From Ricordea florida (lineage: Eukaryota > Cnidaria > Anthozoa > Corallimorpharia > Ricordeidae): a stretch of DNA of 64,000 nt. Location: positions 5,489,877 through 5,553,876 of the forward strand of contig OX453276.1 of assembly GCA_949710005.1 (NCBI GenBank), read 5' to 3'. Position 1 is the stretch's first letter. Every line of letters starts with the position of its first letter. The translations under genes were made by a program, and so were the position numbers. The notes beneath the pieces were generated by a model. That model was given only the letters and a program-made list of their open reading frames with translations, was not told the origin of the DNA and did not search any database. This document shows, one piece after another, positions 30,301 through 37,065 of this stretch.

Positions 30301-33239
30301 TACAGTCTGGTAGATTACTTTGCCGTCCTTTGGAAAACAACAACGTGAAATTACCATTGTTCAGGTGTTCTGGAAGACGCGAGTGAACAACGACCAAATT
30401 GCGTATAAAAATTCGTAAAGAACTGTGAACGGGTTATTAAGTTGGAAAAATCGGCGGTTTGAAAAATTATGGAAAGAAAATGAAACAAGCCTGCCGCCAT
30501 TTGTACAGGAGAAACACAAATCAGTTTTTTCGAACATCGCGTCCTCGGCGCCGTTGTCGTTCTTGCTTAAGCTCCCTAATGTGTATGCGGGGGAAGGGCG
30601 TACGCAAGATTTTCGGTAAAACGAAAAAGTATAAGGAAACAACGAATTCTGTACCAGTAGTTACTACAACACTTCACGTTAAGATTAACTAATACAAGTC
30701 CCACCCAAAGATAGCATAGCTAGTCGAGTTGGGTGGGAGCTACTGTTTATCGGTTCTAGGTATTCAAAGATTGTTGTCTGTTTATTGCTGGTAAAGTTTC
30801 CAGTATACCCCTGAGGAATGAGGAAGGGGTGGAGTTCAGATTTGGAAGAGTTGTTGGAAGGGTATTTGAACGAGATTTGTGTTACGCCGAATCTTTAAGT
30901 CTACTACGGCCGGACTGGATTCCTGGATAAAGGGTTGATTTAGCGCTGCATCGGTGAAAATTAAAACAGACACTGAAAAAAAGTGGGTTTATTCTAAATC
31001 TGTGTTACACCCAGGGTACTTGCCAGATTGGCATGTCGACATCCACGCCGTGTTTTACTAAATGTAGCTATCTAGCACTAAAAAGGTTTCACTGCATGTT
31101 GATTGTTCGGATTCGCGTGTTTTCGGCACCTGAATTCTGGGGACATAAAACAATTATTTCACAAAGGAGGTGTCCCAGGCACCCCATGACCCACCCCTCC
31201 CCTCGCTACACCCCTGGAAGACGTTTTAAGCGTTCGCCCCACGTCAGAGCGAATGGTTAACGCTTGAAACGCCGGCTTTTCTTGCAACTGAAGGCTTACA
31301 ACATACCGTGCGATGTGTTTTTTTTTTTTAAGTACAAGCCGGCGCGACCTCGTCATCTGAGCTCCCTCTTATTCTCCTGTCCGCTAGAGCAATGGGGTCC
31401 TGAATGTTGTTTTTCTTAAACGGAAAAAAGCGCCTAACTCTCAGTCACGTATGAAGACACTCATGACTGGTCTTGTCTTGTCTTGTCTTGCCTCCTGAAC
31501 AGTCTAACAATAGCTGATTAGTGTACTGAGCTAGGAGCCCATCACCAGGAGTGTTCCTCTGTGTTGGGTGGCGTCCCCAGCACAGTAGCAGATGTGGTTG
31601 TTTTTAGAACTCGTGAAAGCGGTTTCCGCCATTATAAAATATATTTAAATTATTTATATTATAAAATTATTTATTTATATTATAAAATATATATTTCCCG
31701 TGAAAGCGGTTTCCGCCATTATAAAAGCGACAGTAGAAATTCTAATCAGAAATAAACATATACGTAGCGCAATTTGATTGGTCGTTGTAATGATACATTT
31801 GTTTTCTTTGCCGCGAAATAGAAGTTAAAAATAGCACCATCTACTACTGTGCTGGGGCGTTGGGCTAATAAACAATTAGATTATGAGCTCGATATTTCTA
31901 TCGCGTGATAGTTAACGAGGGCGCAGCCCGAGTCAACTATCACGCATAGAAATCGAGAGCGAATAGTCTAATCGTTTTAGTATAAATCTACTAGTCTTTT
32001 AAAACGTTTTCTTTTCTGGAACAGCTTCGACCAGTAAACTGTCTAAATCTTCTTCACGGACACTTCGAAAACGTGAAGACGCGGCCGCCATTTTGTTAGC
32101 AAGGGCACACTGCTACGCTACTCACTATCTATCACAGAATAGATAGTGTGTAGCGTAGCCAATCAGAGCGCGGTTTGTGACAGAACGCTAGCAGATTTAT
32201 ACTAATATGGGAGAGTAAGGCTCCTGGGCTCCTGACTGAACTGAATGGTAGAACGGGTGGTAGCAAATTGATAAAACTGATTGTAAGCTCTTCTTTATAC
32301 GAGAAATTCGCGTACGTGCGGTTCTGAAAACCAATATCGTATGTCTCTTAGAGAAAGGTTCCACCGAAAAGGATTGAACAGAAGTGGACTGTACCGCATT
32401 CGGTAGACACCAAACTCGATACAAACTCCTCAGATCTAAAAACAAACTTAGTGATTGAAATTATGGGATGCCAATACTAGCCCCAGTGCCCCGCACGGGC
32501 AAACGGACAGAAATTCGATCTTACACTGATATCACAAAAGTGCTGTTATAAATGATATCTGCACGTATGTGATAACTGTCGGGGTAATAAATAATCGCCT
32601 CCCTCAAATAATCGCCCCCCACCCTCTCCCTCGCCATTTTCTCTTTCTTTTATCCCCTCCCTCTCAAGTTAAAAATCGACATTTTGTGTAACAAACAAGC
32701 TTTTATTTAATTGTTACAGAAATGGTTACAAGCACCGGTTTTTTACAGTTTTTTTTTTTCTATGGTAATGTTCATGCACGGCCTCCACTGAGAAATATTT
32801 GAAATAATCGCCTCTCGAATAATCGCCCCCGGCTTTTATTCGTCGAGGAAATACCGTACGGAAATTTCTGTTCACGTGTTGAAAATACTTCACTCGTTCG
32901 CTACGCTCATACGAGAAATATTTCATTTTTCAGCACTCGAAAAGAAACTTTTTACCTTCGCGTAGCCCTGTAATATCCTCTATTTATATGATCCTATTAA
33001 AATGTTTATTAAACAGACCTTTAATATTTAAAACGTAAATCTTGTTCTTTTTTTTTTTTTTTTTTCGTTTTAGGTGCCGGATAATTTTATCAAGTATCGT
33101 CGTTTTAATCGTCTTTTTATTATGGAAATACCAAGAAAATGACAATGTGCGACTAGTAAAGAGCCGTGTGACCGAACATTACGGGATTTTAAGAGACAAG
33201 CTTGAAGCAATGGGAGTCCCATTCATGCACAGGTTATAG
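1061..33239 (+). CDS. TMCC: TMCC-family protein (transmembrane and coiled-coil domain), 21 coding exons
   Basis: Exons: 1061-1208, 6528-6647, 8633-8700, 9696-9799, 11046-11238, 13585-13653, 14229-14313, 14699-14747, 16782-16878, 17645-17700, 18730-18762, 21823-21837, 23509-23597, 24372-24444, 25070-25132, 26689-26815, 27440-27493, 28353-28421, 29104-29220, 29422-29612, 33074-33239. All junctions are GT-AG and keep phase, giving 1986 nt and 661 residues, near the vertebrate TMCC1 length. The first 235 residues are Ser/Arg-rich and low complexity. Residues ~235-330 form a basic coiled coil containing HFEKKNQKT and LQKKLEKY, a TMCC hallmark. Then come a Gly-rich GVKENIRGISG segment, KPLEIIKNRRFGSAENV, an acidic Ser-rich linker, a second coiled coil (~430-575, with LTELHQNE-like MTELHQNE), and two C-terminal membrane helices (~578-603 and ~608-626). 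Vertebrate TMCC proteins sit in the endoplasmic reticulum, and TMCC1 acts at ER-endosome contacts; the same role here is inferred. The start is the first Met of the open frame in exon 1. I cannot tell which vertebrate paralogue is closest. Confidence 0.9.
1213..1625. repeat. Degenerate ~145-bp tandem repeat in TMCC intron 1 (about 2.8 copies)
   Basis: The phrase GATGATTTTGTAGCA (or a close variant) recurs near 1228, 1365 and 1517. Each time it is followed by a stretch containing ATTTGCCAA or ATTTGCAAA and then AAAACRTGAATTC-like sequence. Spacing is about 137-155 bp. It starts within a few bases of the exon 1 donor. Confidence 0.7.
1626..2136. other. Intron 1 sequence without recognisable features
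   Basis: Unique-looking A+T-rich DNA. I see no exon, RNA gene or clear repeat. Confidence 0.4.
2137..2316 (-). repeat. 107-bp minisatellite family, locus A
   Basis: About 1.7 copies in reverse orientation, with blocks CAAAGAATGGTCACACTGCA, TTTGATCCACA, GAAAAAGTTAGAACCACACTG and AACAAACAGT. The same unit occurs near 10.4, 17.9, 22.1, 27.7 and 58.6 kb. Confidence 0.85.
2769..2922. mobile_element. FB1 foldback-family element, half copy
   Basis: Runs from ATTGTGGGGATAGTTTCTAA through GTTGATTAAGTAAGTTATAC to GACGTTTCGAGCGTTAGCCC. These blocks match the first arm of the complete element at 7545-7802. Only one arm is present, so this copy cannot fold on itself. Confidence 0.8.
5922..5969. repeat. 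(TAA)n microsatellite
   Basis: About 15 uninterrupted TAA/ATA units. The runs of Ile or Tyr codons in open frames across it are artefacts of the repeat. Confidence 0.95.
6281..6441. mobile_element. Short TIR element (MITE), family with GGTCCCTACTTCATTATGCA
   Basis: Two ~43-bp arms (6281-6325 and 6396-6441) are near-perfect inverted copies: TTGGTAAGATTTCCG...CCCTACTTCATTATGCAT against its complement. About 70 bp separates them. A related element lies at 40848-40998 and a more decayed one at 41205-41375, both near the PTH2 gene. It ends about 85 bp upstream of TMCC exon 2. Confidence 0.85.
7545..7802. mobile_element. FB1 foldback element, complete hairpin
   Basis: The right arm (about 7710-7787) is the almost exact reverse complement of 7614-7691, with a short loop around GGAGCAAATGTTTG. 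Key blocks are GTTATACCACCGTAAGGTAA and GGTGCTGACGTTTCGAGC. The outer left part begins with ATTGTGGGGATAGTTTCTAA. No coding capacity is seen, so it would be a non-autonomous element. Confidence 0.85.
7845..8283 (-). mobile_element. tRNA-derived SINE (GTAGTGGTTAG type), partly duplicated
   Basis: Read on the - strand, it starts with GTAGCGTAGTGGTTAGTGTG (box A-like) and GGAGTTCCAGTCC (box B-like). It continues with ACTCCACACTGTCTCTCTCC and CTAGCATCCCATCC. The CCCATCC-containing tail occurs twice (around 7925-7985 and 8050-8120), an internal duplication. The same SINE lies in + orientation at 46539-46845. Confidence 0.8.
9137..9320 (-). mobile_element. tRNA-derived SINE, degenerate copy in TMCC intron 3
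   Basis: Contains a tRNA-like region (TTGACCCCATGACCTTG, complement of a box B) and a tail with AAGCAGCTGCAAAGATAGGG and GTGAACTGCAGAAATTCG. The same tail vocabulary appears at 14766-14935, 15408-15566 and 63033-63191. Confidence 0.6.
10403..10840 (+). repeat. 107-bp minisatellite family, locus B (about 4 copies)
   Basis: Each unit has GTGTGGTTCTAACTTTTTC, ATCTGTGGATCAAACCATGC, AGTGTGACCATTCTTTGGAA, AGCTACTGAACAGT and GTACTGTGGTACTGTTTGTT. The copies differ by a few substitutions and small indels. It lies in TMCC intron 4. Confidence 0.9.
11599..12328. mobile_element. ~730-bp TIR element in TMCC intron 5
   Basis: The left end TATCAAGATACGCGGCCAAA is repeated inverted at the right end as ATTTGGCCGTGTATCTTGAT. 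The interior has no long open frame. A+T-rich bases (TTAT/TAAT) flank both ends, so any target duplication is ambiguous. Confidence 0.75.
12331..12476. repeat. Large foldback directly next to the TIR element
   Basis: Arms of about 65 bp (12331-12396 and 12413-12476) pair through CATGACTTTTG, ATATAGTTTATTT and GTAGCATCATTTGCGCCC, with a GC-rich apex CGCTTCGCG. It sits between two TIR elements, which touch it on both sides. Confidence 0.8.
12488..13256. mobile_element. ~770-bp TIR element with GGCCTTCTGACAGGGTGCG ends
   Basis: The left end CAGGCCTTCTGACAGGGTGC recurs inverted at 13237-13256. Inside each end, short CCGCACAATT and CCCGCACAAT motifs recur several times. The element at 35599-37065 in the PTH2 gene has the same terminal sequence and an analogous subterminal series (TTATGCGAT), so the two belong to one family or superfamily. 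No transposase frame is visible. Confidence 0.85.
13797..13972. repeat. Foldback element in TMCC intron 6
   Basis: ATAGCCCATTTCCGAGTTGC...GTCCAGGTGCAAGACC pairs with GGTCTTGCACCTGGACTTGC...CGGAAATGGGCTAT. Arms are about 75 bp with a short central loop near 13885. No coding capacity. Confidence 0.85.
14325..14530 (+). repeat. Dispersed repeat, inverted copy at 34536-34735
   Basis: Contains AGTGACCAGCATCCAATTTC, AAATTCCCCTCACTAGTACC and TTGGGGCTTAAAGGG. The reverse complement occurs at 34536-34735, downstream of TMCC, and a partial relative lies near 19600-19700. It begins at the exon 7 donor region. Confidence 0.8.
14766..14935 (-). mobile_element. tRNA-derived SINE copy in TMCC intron 8
   Basis: The tRNA-like promoter part, read on the - strand, contains GGTTACGGATTCGAATCCCG (box B). 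It is followed by AAGTCTGATTTTTTTATGTC and CTTGGCAACTGACTATGTTG. An opposite-orientation copy lies at 15408-15566, so the pair forms a long inverted arrangement around the tetranucleotide repeat. Confidence 0.7.
14958..14992. repeat. (TA)n microsatellite followed by GATA units
   Basis: About 11 TA units, then GATAGATA. Confidence 0.9.
15225..15352. repeat. Compound tetranucleotide repeat GATA / GACA / GACG
   Basis: The order is (GATA)n, (GACA)n, (GACG)n, (GATA)n, (GACA)n. The central GACG block is flanked by GATA and GACA blocks on both sides, a layered pattern suggesting substitution then expansion of variant units. Confidence 0.95.
15408..15566 (+). mobile_element. tRNA-derived SINE copy, + orientation
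   Basis: TTGATAGCTCAGTTGGTTAG (box A) and ATGGATTCGACTCCC (box B) give a tRNA-like head. The tail has AAGCTTGAATTTTTTCATGT and AAGTGACCATGTTGC, and ends in ATTTCATTTATTAAAA. Confidence 0.8.
15880..16165. mobile_element. FB1 foldback-family element, divergent copy
   Basis: Contains AAACGAGCTGATAAATTA, GGCTAACGCTCGAAACGTCA, CTTACGGTGGTAAAAACTTA and, at the far end, CGCAGCAGCAGTTTCTTTAG, so both outer and inner blocks of the family are present. The left half is more decayed than the right. Confidence 0.75.
16190..16295. repeat. Foldback near TMCC exon 9
   Basis: GTAGTCTCCCTCGCAACCGT...TTGGATGTCACG pairs with CGTGACATCCAAAAAACGGC...GAGGAAGACTAC. The arms are ~45 bp. Confidence 0.8.
16300..16548 (+). 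repeat. Dispersed repeat, inverted copy at 31005-31215
   Basis: Shared blocks are ATAATTATTTTATGTCCC, GGCGTGGATGTCGACATGCC and AATCTGGCAAGTACCCTGGG. The second copy lies in reverse orientation in the TMCC last intron. Confidence 0.85.
16782..17700 (+). CDS. TMCC: TMCC exons 9-10: conserved first coiled coil
   Basis: These two exons (16782-16878 and 17645-17700) encode the most diagnostic part of the protein. The signature HFEKKNQKTNAMVSQLQKKL is followed by EKYHTMLV and ELEMNGAAPSGHIAKEVLK. Vertebrate TMCC proteins have the corresponding FEKKNQKS...LQKKLEHY and EQNG segments. This identifies the family more firmly than the membrane helices, which are generic. Confidence 0.92.
16955..17385. 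mobile_element. Inverted-repeat element with TTCGCCCGAACAA motifs
   Basis: GTCGTTTCGCCCG and ATTCGCCCGAACAAAAAGTC on the left match, inverted, GACGTCTTGTTCGGGCGAAC and CCGGGCGAAACGAC on the right. It fills much of the intron between TMCC exons 9 and 10. No open frame of interest. Confidence 0.65.
17872..18370 (-). repeat. 107-bp minisatellite family, locus C (about 4.6 copies)
   Basis: TTTGATCCAC or variants recur at about 17934, 18044, 18150 and 18256, giving a period of 106-110 bp. Orientation is opposite to loci B, D and E. It lies in TMCC intron 10. Confidence 0.92.
19105..19260. repeat. Foldback in TMCC intron 11
   Basis: CAACCATCGAGTTATGGACG pairs with CGTCCATAACTTGATGGTTG, with further pairing of the flanking AAACG/CAGC bases. 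The interior holds a second inverted pair built on GCTTAGCA / TGCTAAGC. Confidence 0.8.
19865..20190 (-). mobile_element. Tandem tRNA-derived repeat, three tRNA-like units
   Basis: On the - strand each unit reads TATAGCTCAGTGGTAGAGCG (box A), an anticodon-arm-like GAACTAGTAATCGGAAGG, and GGTCGTCGGTTCGACCC (box B). The anticodon arm does not fold into a standard seven-base loop, so these are not called functional tRNAs. The second unit is split at 19981-20046 by a piece of an FB1 element, with AACTAG-type sequence repeated on both sides. Another unit is at 50853-50945. Confidence 0.75.
19981..20046. mobile_element. FB1 fragment inserted in the tRNA-like repeat
   Basis: AAATCAAACGAGTTGATTAA and GTTATACCACCGTAAGGTAA are FB1 blocks. 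Flanking tRNA-like sequence resumes with CCGATTACTAG after the insert, matching the bases just before it, as expected for an insertion with local duplication. Confidence 0.75.
20191..21822. other. TMCC intron 11 sequence, no assigned gene
   Basis: Open frames on the - strand at 20387-20653 and 20881-21264 and on the + strand at 21465-21779 show no recognised domain, and their composition and partial symmetry suggest old repeats. I do not call them genes. Confidence 0.4.
21823..21837 (+). CDS. TMCC: Proposed 15-nt TMCC microexon (exon 12)
   Basis: The segment AGACGGTGTCAAAGG follows a T/C-rich tract and an AG, and is followed by GTAAGA. Inserted between exon 11 (ending in phase 2) and exon 13, it adds five residues, giving GISG-DGVKG-AVTKPLE. 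Vertebrate TMCC proteins have a related EGVKGSL stretch here, between the Gly-rich segment and the KP-containing segment. Because its length is a multiple of three, exon 11 to exon 13 splicing would also stay in frame, so the microexon could be optional. The call rests on position, splice signals and family similarity, not on transcript data. Confidence 0.6.
22050..22350 (+). repeat. 107-bp minisatellite family, locus D (about 2.7 copies)
   Basis: Same unit as locus B, with ATCTGTGGATCAAACCATGC and GTACTGTGGTACTGTTTGTT. It ends directly against an FB1 fragment at 22362. Confidence 0.9.
22362..22442. mobile_element. FB1 fragment
   Basis: AAAGTAAGTTATACCACCAT, GGAAGGTGCTGACTTTTCGA and GCGTTAGCCCTTCGTCGGAG match one FB1 arm. 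Confidence 0.8.
23073..23402. mobile_element. G-rich TIR element, copy 1
   Basis: Ends GGGACCGCTTATTTTTTACG and, inverted, AAAAGTTGAACGGTCC. Interior G-runs and C-runs surround GGCAAGCTGAGGTTGGGTCA. It matches the element at 28499-28745 in order and orientation. Confidence 0.75.
23899..24005. mobile_element. FB1 fragment, decayed
   Basis: GGAGACTGGTGCTGCGTTGA, TTTACCGAGTTGATAAATAT and GTTGTGCCACGGTACG are mutated FB1 blocks. Confidence 0.6.
24545..24697. repeat. Foldback in TMCC intron 14
   Basis: GGATCAATATAAGTATCTAG...GTGCACCTACCCCTCC pairs with GGGGAGGGGTAGGTAGACAG...GATACTGACATTGACCC. A single diverged arm is seen at about 13985-14045. Confidence 0.8.
25464..25705. repeat. ~68-bp minisatellite in TMCC intron 15 (about 3.5 copies)
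   Basis: TCTCGGCATTCTTCGCTACA recurs with variants near 25473, 25539, 25587 and 25640, joined by TTTGTCTGTTTTCC and CACGGAGTCTTTCCGCTT. The open frames across it are repeat artefacts. Confidence 0.8.
26300..26348. repeat. GC-rich perfect hairpin
   Basis: GGGGCTCTGTCCCACGCGCG / CGCGCGTGGGAGCCCC around the loop CTTCG. The stem is about 11 bp uninterrupted, then continues across a small mismatch. It lies within a repeat-like block upstream of TMCC exon 16. Confidence 0.8.
27010..27042. repeat. (ACTG)n microsatellite
   Basis: Six ACTG units after GTT, ending in ACGAAAAAA. Confidence 0.9.
27733..27820 (-). repeat. 107-bp minisatellite family, locus F, single decayed unit
   Basis: TTTTGCAAAGAACATTGCGT, AGTTGCAAACGTTAGAACTA and CATTATACAGTACAACAAAA follow the order of the unit at locus C with many substitutions. 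Confidence 0.65.
28499..28745. mobile_element. G-rich TIR element, copy 2
   Basis: The left end GGGACCGTTCATTTTTCACG is inverted at the right end as AAAAAATGAATGGTCCC. It lies just downstream of TMCC exon 18 and is the better preserved of the two copies. Confidence 0.85.
29104..33239 (+). CDS. TMCC: TMCC exons 19-21: second coiled coil and two-helix membrane anchor
   Basis: Exon 19 (29104-29220) encodes a charged coiled coil (LKQELERAEERIELVEYRSA). Exon 20 (29422-29612) carries a Gln-rich stretch and the first hydrophobic helix (FLTMMLAILQILLIICSTF). After a 3.46-kb intron, exon 21 (33074-33239) carries the second helix (CRIILSSIVVLIVFLLWKY), a tail of about 35 residues and the stop. The two helices are separated by only four or five residues, including FTRTR, as in the hairpin anchor of TMCC proteins. 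The loop is cut by an intron in phase 2. Confidence 0.9.
29245..29292. repeat. (ATT)n microsatellite just after TMCC exon 19
   Basis: Begins about 25 nt past the exon 19 donor. Confidence 0.9.
31005..31215 (-). repeat. Inverted copy of the 16300-16548 repeat
   Basis: GTACTTGCCAGATTGGCATG, TCGACATCCACGCCGTG and GACATAAAACAATTATTT are the complements of blocks near 16 kb. Decayed FB1 pieces flank it at about 30935-31000 and 31218-31310, as they also do near 15.9-16.2 kb. Confidence 0.8.
31566..31863. mobile_element. ~300-bp TIR element in the TMCC last intron
   Basis: GGCGTCCCCAGCACAGTAGC and ACTACTGTGCTGGGGCG are inverted ends. The interior has GTGAAAGCGGTTTCCGCCAT twice, about 85 bp apart. 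Confidence 0.8.
31872..31975. repeat. Foldback next to two TIR elements
   Basis: AATTAGATTATGAGCTCGAT...CGCGTGATAGTTAAC pairs with GAGTCAACTATCACGC...GAGCGAATAGTCTAAT. Arms are about 45 bp. Confidence 0.8.
31978..32208. mobile_element. ~230-bp TIR element
   Basis: The ends TAGTATAAATCTACTAG and CTAGCAGATTTATACTA are inverted copies. Inside is a strong hairpin, GCTACGCTACTCACTATCTA against TAGATAGTGTGTAGCGTAGC. Confidence 0.75.
32580..32880. repeat. Repeat with AATAATCGCC motifs
   Basis: AATAATCGCCTCCC, AATAATCGCCCCCC, AATAATCGCCTCTC and AATAATCGCCCCCG occur at both ends of a ~260-bp block, in direct orientation. Confidence 0.6.
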
Positions 33240-33670
33240 AACATGCCAGTGTCATCTCGTCTGCTCACCTCCGAACCAGACTCGTTCCCAGTCGCTCCTG
33301 AGGCGGTTTTGACTAGAACGCATTGCATCAAGGGAAGGCCTTCCCAGCCTGCCCCGCGACCTTGACATCATTTCTCCTCAGTCTTTTATCGCCTTTGAAG
33401 AACAAATAAGTAGGGACTGGGGACGAGTCTTACTCCGAACAATGAAACGCGTAGGAGTCACGTCAAGCCATTTTGTCACACAATTTATTTATGTTAGTCT
33501 ATTTTAAACGGTTGAAATTTAAACTTCAGTTCTTCTTAAAATCGAATGGAATGAAATTGTTGGAGAGAGAAGAACGGGAGACAGGGACCAAAGAAAAATG
33601 AGGAACTTTCCAAGGTGGAGGGATAGATTGCAACGATCCAGACATCTGATCATTCTTTGAAAAACTGCTG

Positions 33671-33676
33671 AATAAA
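33671..33676 (+). promoter_or_regulatory. TMCC: Candidate polyadenylation signal of TMCC
   Basis: AATAAA lies 432 nt past the TMCC stop codon. A second candidate (AATAAA in GAAAATAAAGG) occurs near 34154. Neither can be confirmed without transcript ends. Confidence 0.35.
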
Positions 33677-34535
33677 CTAAACAAGACAAAACCGTTTTGA
33701 AAGGTTCTGCAGTGACGACTGGTGGAGTAGATTTGTTTTTAATCAATCCTTACTGCTTCGGAAATTTTTTTTAAACGGTGAAAATTCTTTCTTTGAACAA
33801 ATCAAAATACGTCATAATATATTGAACTATGAATTAACTTTGGTTGAACTCGTCATAGAGAGAACAGTTTTCAATTGATTGTCATAAAACCAAAACCAGA
33901 CGAATTGCTTTGGTCAATGACAACAGCTTCACAATTTCCAGTCAACCGATCAGCACTGAAGGCAAGGTCGTTTTGTCACCACAAAGCGCGGGAAAACGCG
34001 TGCGAGCTCGTCACGATGGACGCTTTAGTTTAACCGTACTTCTCATTGGTTGAAGAAATGGCGCGAAATTCTTTAGCCAATCAGCGATTGTTACAATGTT
34101 TAGTCAAACCAATCAAAAATTGCTTTCGATAGTGAATTGAAAACCGCTTGAAAATAAAGGTGTCCCGTATAACGTATGTCTCTGGTAGCAAGAGGCTTCC
34201 TAAGAGTTGCATTTCTTAAATTTGTGGGATAGACTCACGTATTTAGCGCCATTTGGTCGCGGATTCTAATTTTTTAGTAAAGCTTAATTAATTGCAACTG
34301 ATATCAGTTAATTTATATAACTTGATTTTGAACAAATATTTAGAATTACCGTGACAAGTAAGCCACATCACATCGCCGTCATCGCAACATACTTGGAATA
34401 ATTTTTAATGACTGGTCTAGTGAGAGGGACTGCAATAAATCCAATGAACTCTACTAATTGTATCTTGCCTCTTGTTAGTTCTCTAAAGGGGTTAGCCATT
34501 TGTTTCAAGTGAATGTCTAAGAATAATGTTAACCC

Positions 34536-34735
34536 TTTAAGCCCCAATATCAACATTTATTTTCGCCTAACTGTTCTCATATATTTGTTATTGTACTAGT
34601 GAGGAGAATTTGTTTAAATATCAATACAACTCTTTCTTGATCATTTTTGTTATTCTCATAACCTGAATGGCTGACGAACAGTGAATATTGTAATGAGAAA
34701 TTGGATGCTGGTCACTACTGGGAGAGAGTGTAAGC
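34536..34735 (-). repeat. Inverted copy of the 14325-14530 repeat
   Basis: CCTTTAAGCCCCAATATCAA, GTACTAGTGAGGAGAATTTG and GAGAAATTGGATGCTGGTCA are complements of that element's blocks. Confidence 0.8.
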
Positions 34736-35033
34736 AAACTTTCTATACCACATGGTACTTAGGTATTTTCCTTGTTCCCTTATCTATAACTGCCAACTCT
34801 GCCAATTCTCAAGTCTCACGTCTGTGACCGAAAGACATTGATCTCGCGCAGGACATTTTCTCAAGTCTGACTCACAAATCAAGATGAATGTGTCCTAACT
34901 GTATCATAGTACACTAAAATCTACCCTAATGTTGTAGACATCTTTGGCAATGTTTGGAAGCCTTGAGAAGATTGTCAACAATCTTGTGCGTTCGACTTGG
35001 AAAGTGTTAGCCGGTATAATTACAGTATGTATG

Positions 35034-35039
35034 TTTATT
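35034..35039 (-). promoter_or_regulatory. Candidate polyadenylation signal of the PTH2 gene
   Basis: AATAAA on the - strand, about 125 nt past the stop codon. Confidence 0.4.
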
Positions 35040-35162
35040 AACTGATGACTAATTAATGTAATTAAATGATGGGGTCATCTACAGCACTAGGGTTGTCACA
35101 ATATGAGAATTTTATGGTACCGGTAATTACCATCATAAAAGTGATGTAGCTGTGCATTAATG

Positions 35163-37029
35163 CTATAGCAACAGTAGTGAACCTGTTAGGTTTCCAATTT
35201 CAGCAGCAGAACCAAACAAAGCAATCACTGTTAGGGAGCCAGCTGCCACCTGAAAAGAGCCAATAAGAAAAATTGTAGCAATAAAAAGCCATCACGTTAA
35301 AGAATTAGGTGCCCACTAAAACAGCATATTGATCACACCCAAGACAAGTCAGAAACTCATTACAGCCAATCTTTCATGGAATTCTTAGGAGGATTAAATT
35401 TTACAGTTCCTTTTATTTTTGGGGTAGGATAGTTGTAATCGGCAGACAAGTGGGTGAAATTTTTATCTTAAGAAAAAGTCTGTGGACATGAATGCGGCCC
35501 AGCTTCTGCAAGGTTAAAGTCCAAGAAAACTGCTGTATGATTAAAATCAAAGACACTTCTCAGCCAAGTGGGCCAGCCTCACGTGGCCCTAAATCATACA
35601 GGCCTTCTGATAGGGTGCGATAAAAAAATGCAAATTATGCGAAATTTGCAGGGCAGATTATGCGATTACAGAGGCCAATTATGCGATAAATAATGAAGAT
35701 TGTGCAATTTTTTTCTGAGCAATTTTAAGCTTGTTTTATAAGGTTTCAGGATAAGAAAAACACTTTTTTGCTGCTCTTAAGACATTTTGAATGCGTTTCT
35801 GCTTTATATGAAACAATTTTATTGTGTAAAACACAAAACTAAACTCAACCTTGTTCCCAGGGTCCTCTCCCACTCGGCCCCCGAGTAGGAGAGAACCCTG
35901 GGAACGAGGTAGAGCAAACTGAAACACGATGCTGACGTCTGTCGACACACGTGCAGTGCAAACCTAACATTCTCTGTGATAAAAAATAATGTAAGAATAC
36001 TCAACGCATCAGCGAAATATTCCTAGCTAGCACTGCCTTACGTTGTGGAGTATATTCCCGTTTCAAGTGATTTTTTAGACTAAGTAGAACCTGAGATAAA
36101 TAAATGTTTTAGTGATCTGTTCAATTCATAGCGCCGCATAATTAGTTCAAAGCGATAAAAATATAATTGTCGGCACGCATGTAAACAAAACACTGATAAG
36201 GATCAGGAGCCCAAGATCGGGGTAATGGGCTCCTACATGGATAGAAATAATACCAAAATATTCGATGCATCCCGTTTCAAGCAATTTCTAAGACCCGGAA
36301 GATCCCGAGATATTGTTTCTTGAGGAAATTGCGAACCGAATTTTACAAGTTTGTTCAATTCTCAATAGTTTTCAGTGGTTCTGAAAACTTGCTGATAGCA
36401 TGCTGAAAAGTATTTTGTTAAGCAAAAAAACAAGGAATAAAGTTTTCTTCGATTCTAATACGATACGATAAGTGTTTCCACGACTCAATTACGAGAAATA
36501 CGAGTTCAATTAAAAAATGCCTGAAAGGCTCAGGGCAATTTTCAAAGCGCTCCATCGTTTCAAATTTTGTGAGTTCTCTAACTATTTTGCATAACTTTCT
36601 TTTGTTTTTGTGTGCGGGTTTTCTGCAAGTGCGTGTTCTGACGATTCCCTTTTTCCTTTTGGCAAAAATCACCCGTGGGGGTAGCCCGCCGTGCGGGTAA
36701 ACGGCCGGAAATTACAGCCATTCAGATTGGCTAATCTGAACAAGGGGCGTGTTTGTGTTACACCAATAGGCGACTCTTTAAGAATGAGACTCGTACCAGG
36801 TCCTTGACATTCAAAATAACGCCTTAACTTCGAATGAATACGAAATCGAAGGTGAAAGAGTGTTGTTAGCCTTTTTCCAAGGTAAATCATCTTGAGAATG
36901 GCGTATTTTTGCAGGAATTCCAAAGAAACTTGTTGGTTCATGCTTTATTTTATGAACATTGTGCGTTATTTTTTGAATTATGCGATTTTTCGTGAATTGT
37001 GCGATCGGATGCGATTTGAGGTCGATTGT

Positions 37030-37065
<36 letters not shown>

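Larger units (their letters stand above)
33240..35162. other. Intergenic region between convergent TMCC and PTH2
   Basis: No exon recognised. It contains the TMCC 3' untranslated region and the dispersed repeat 34536-34735. Confidence 0.5.
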
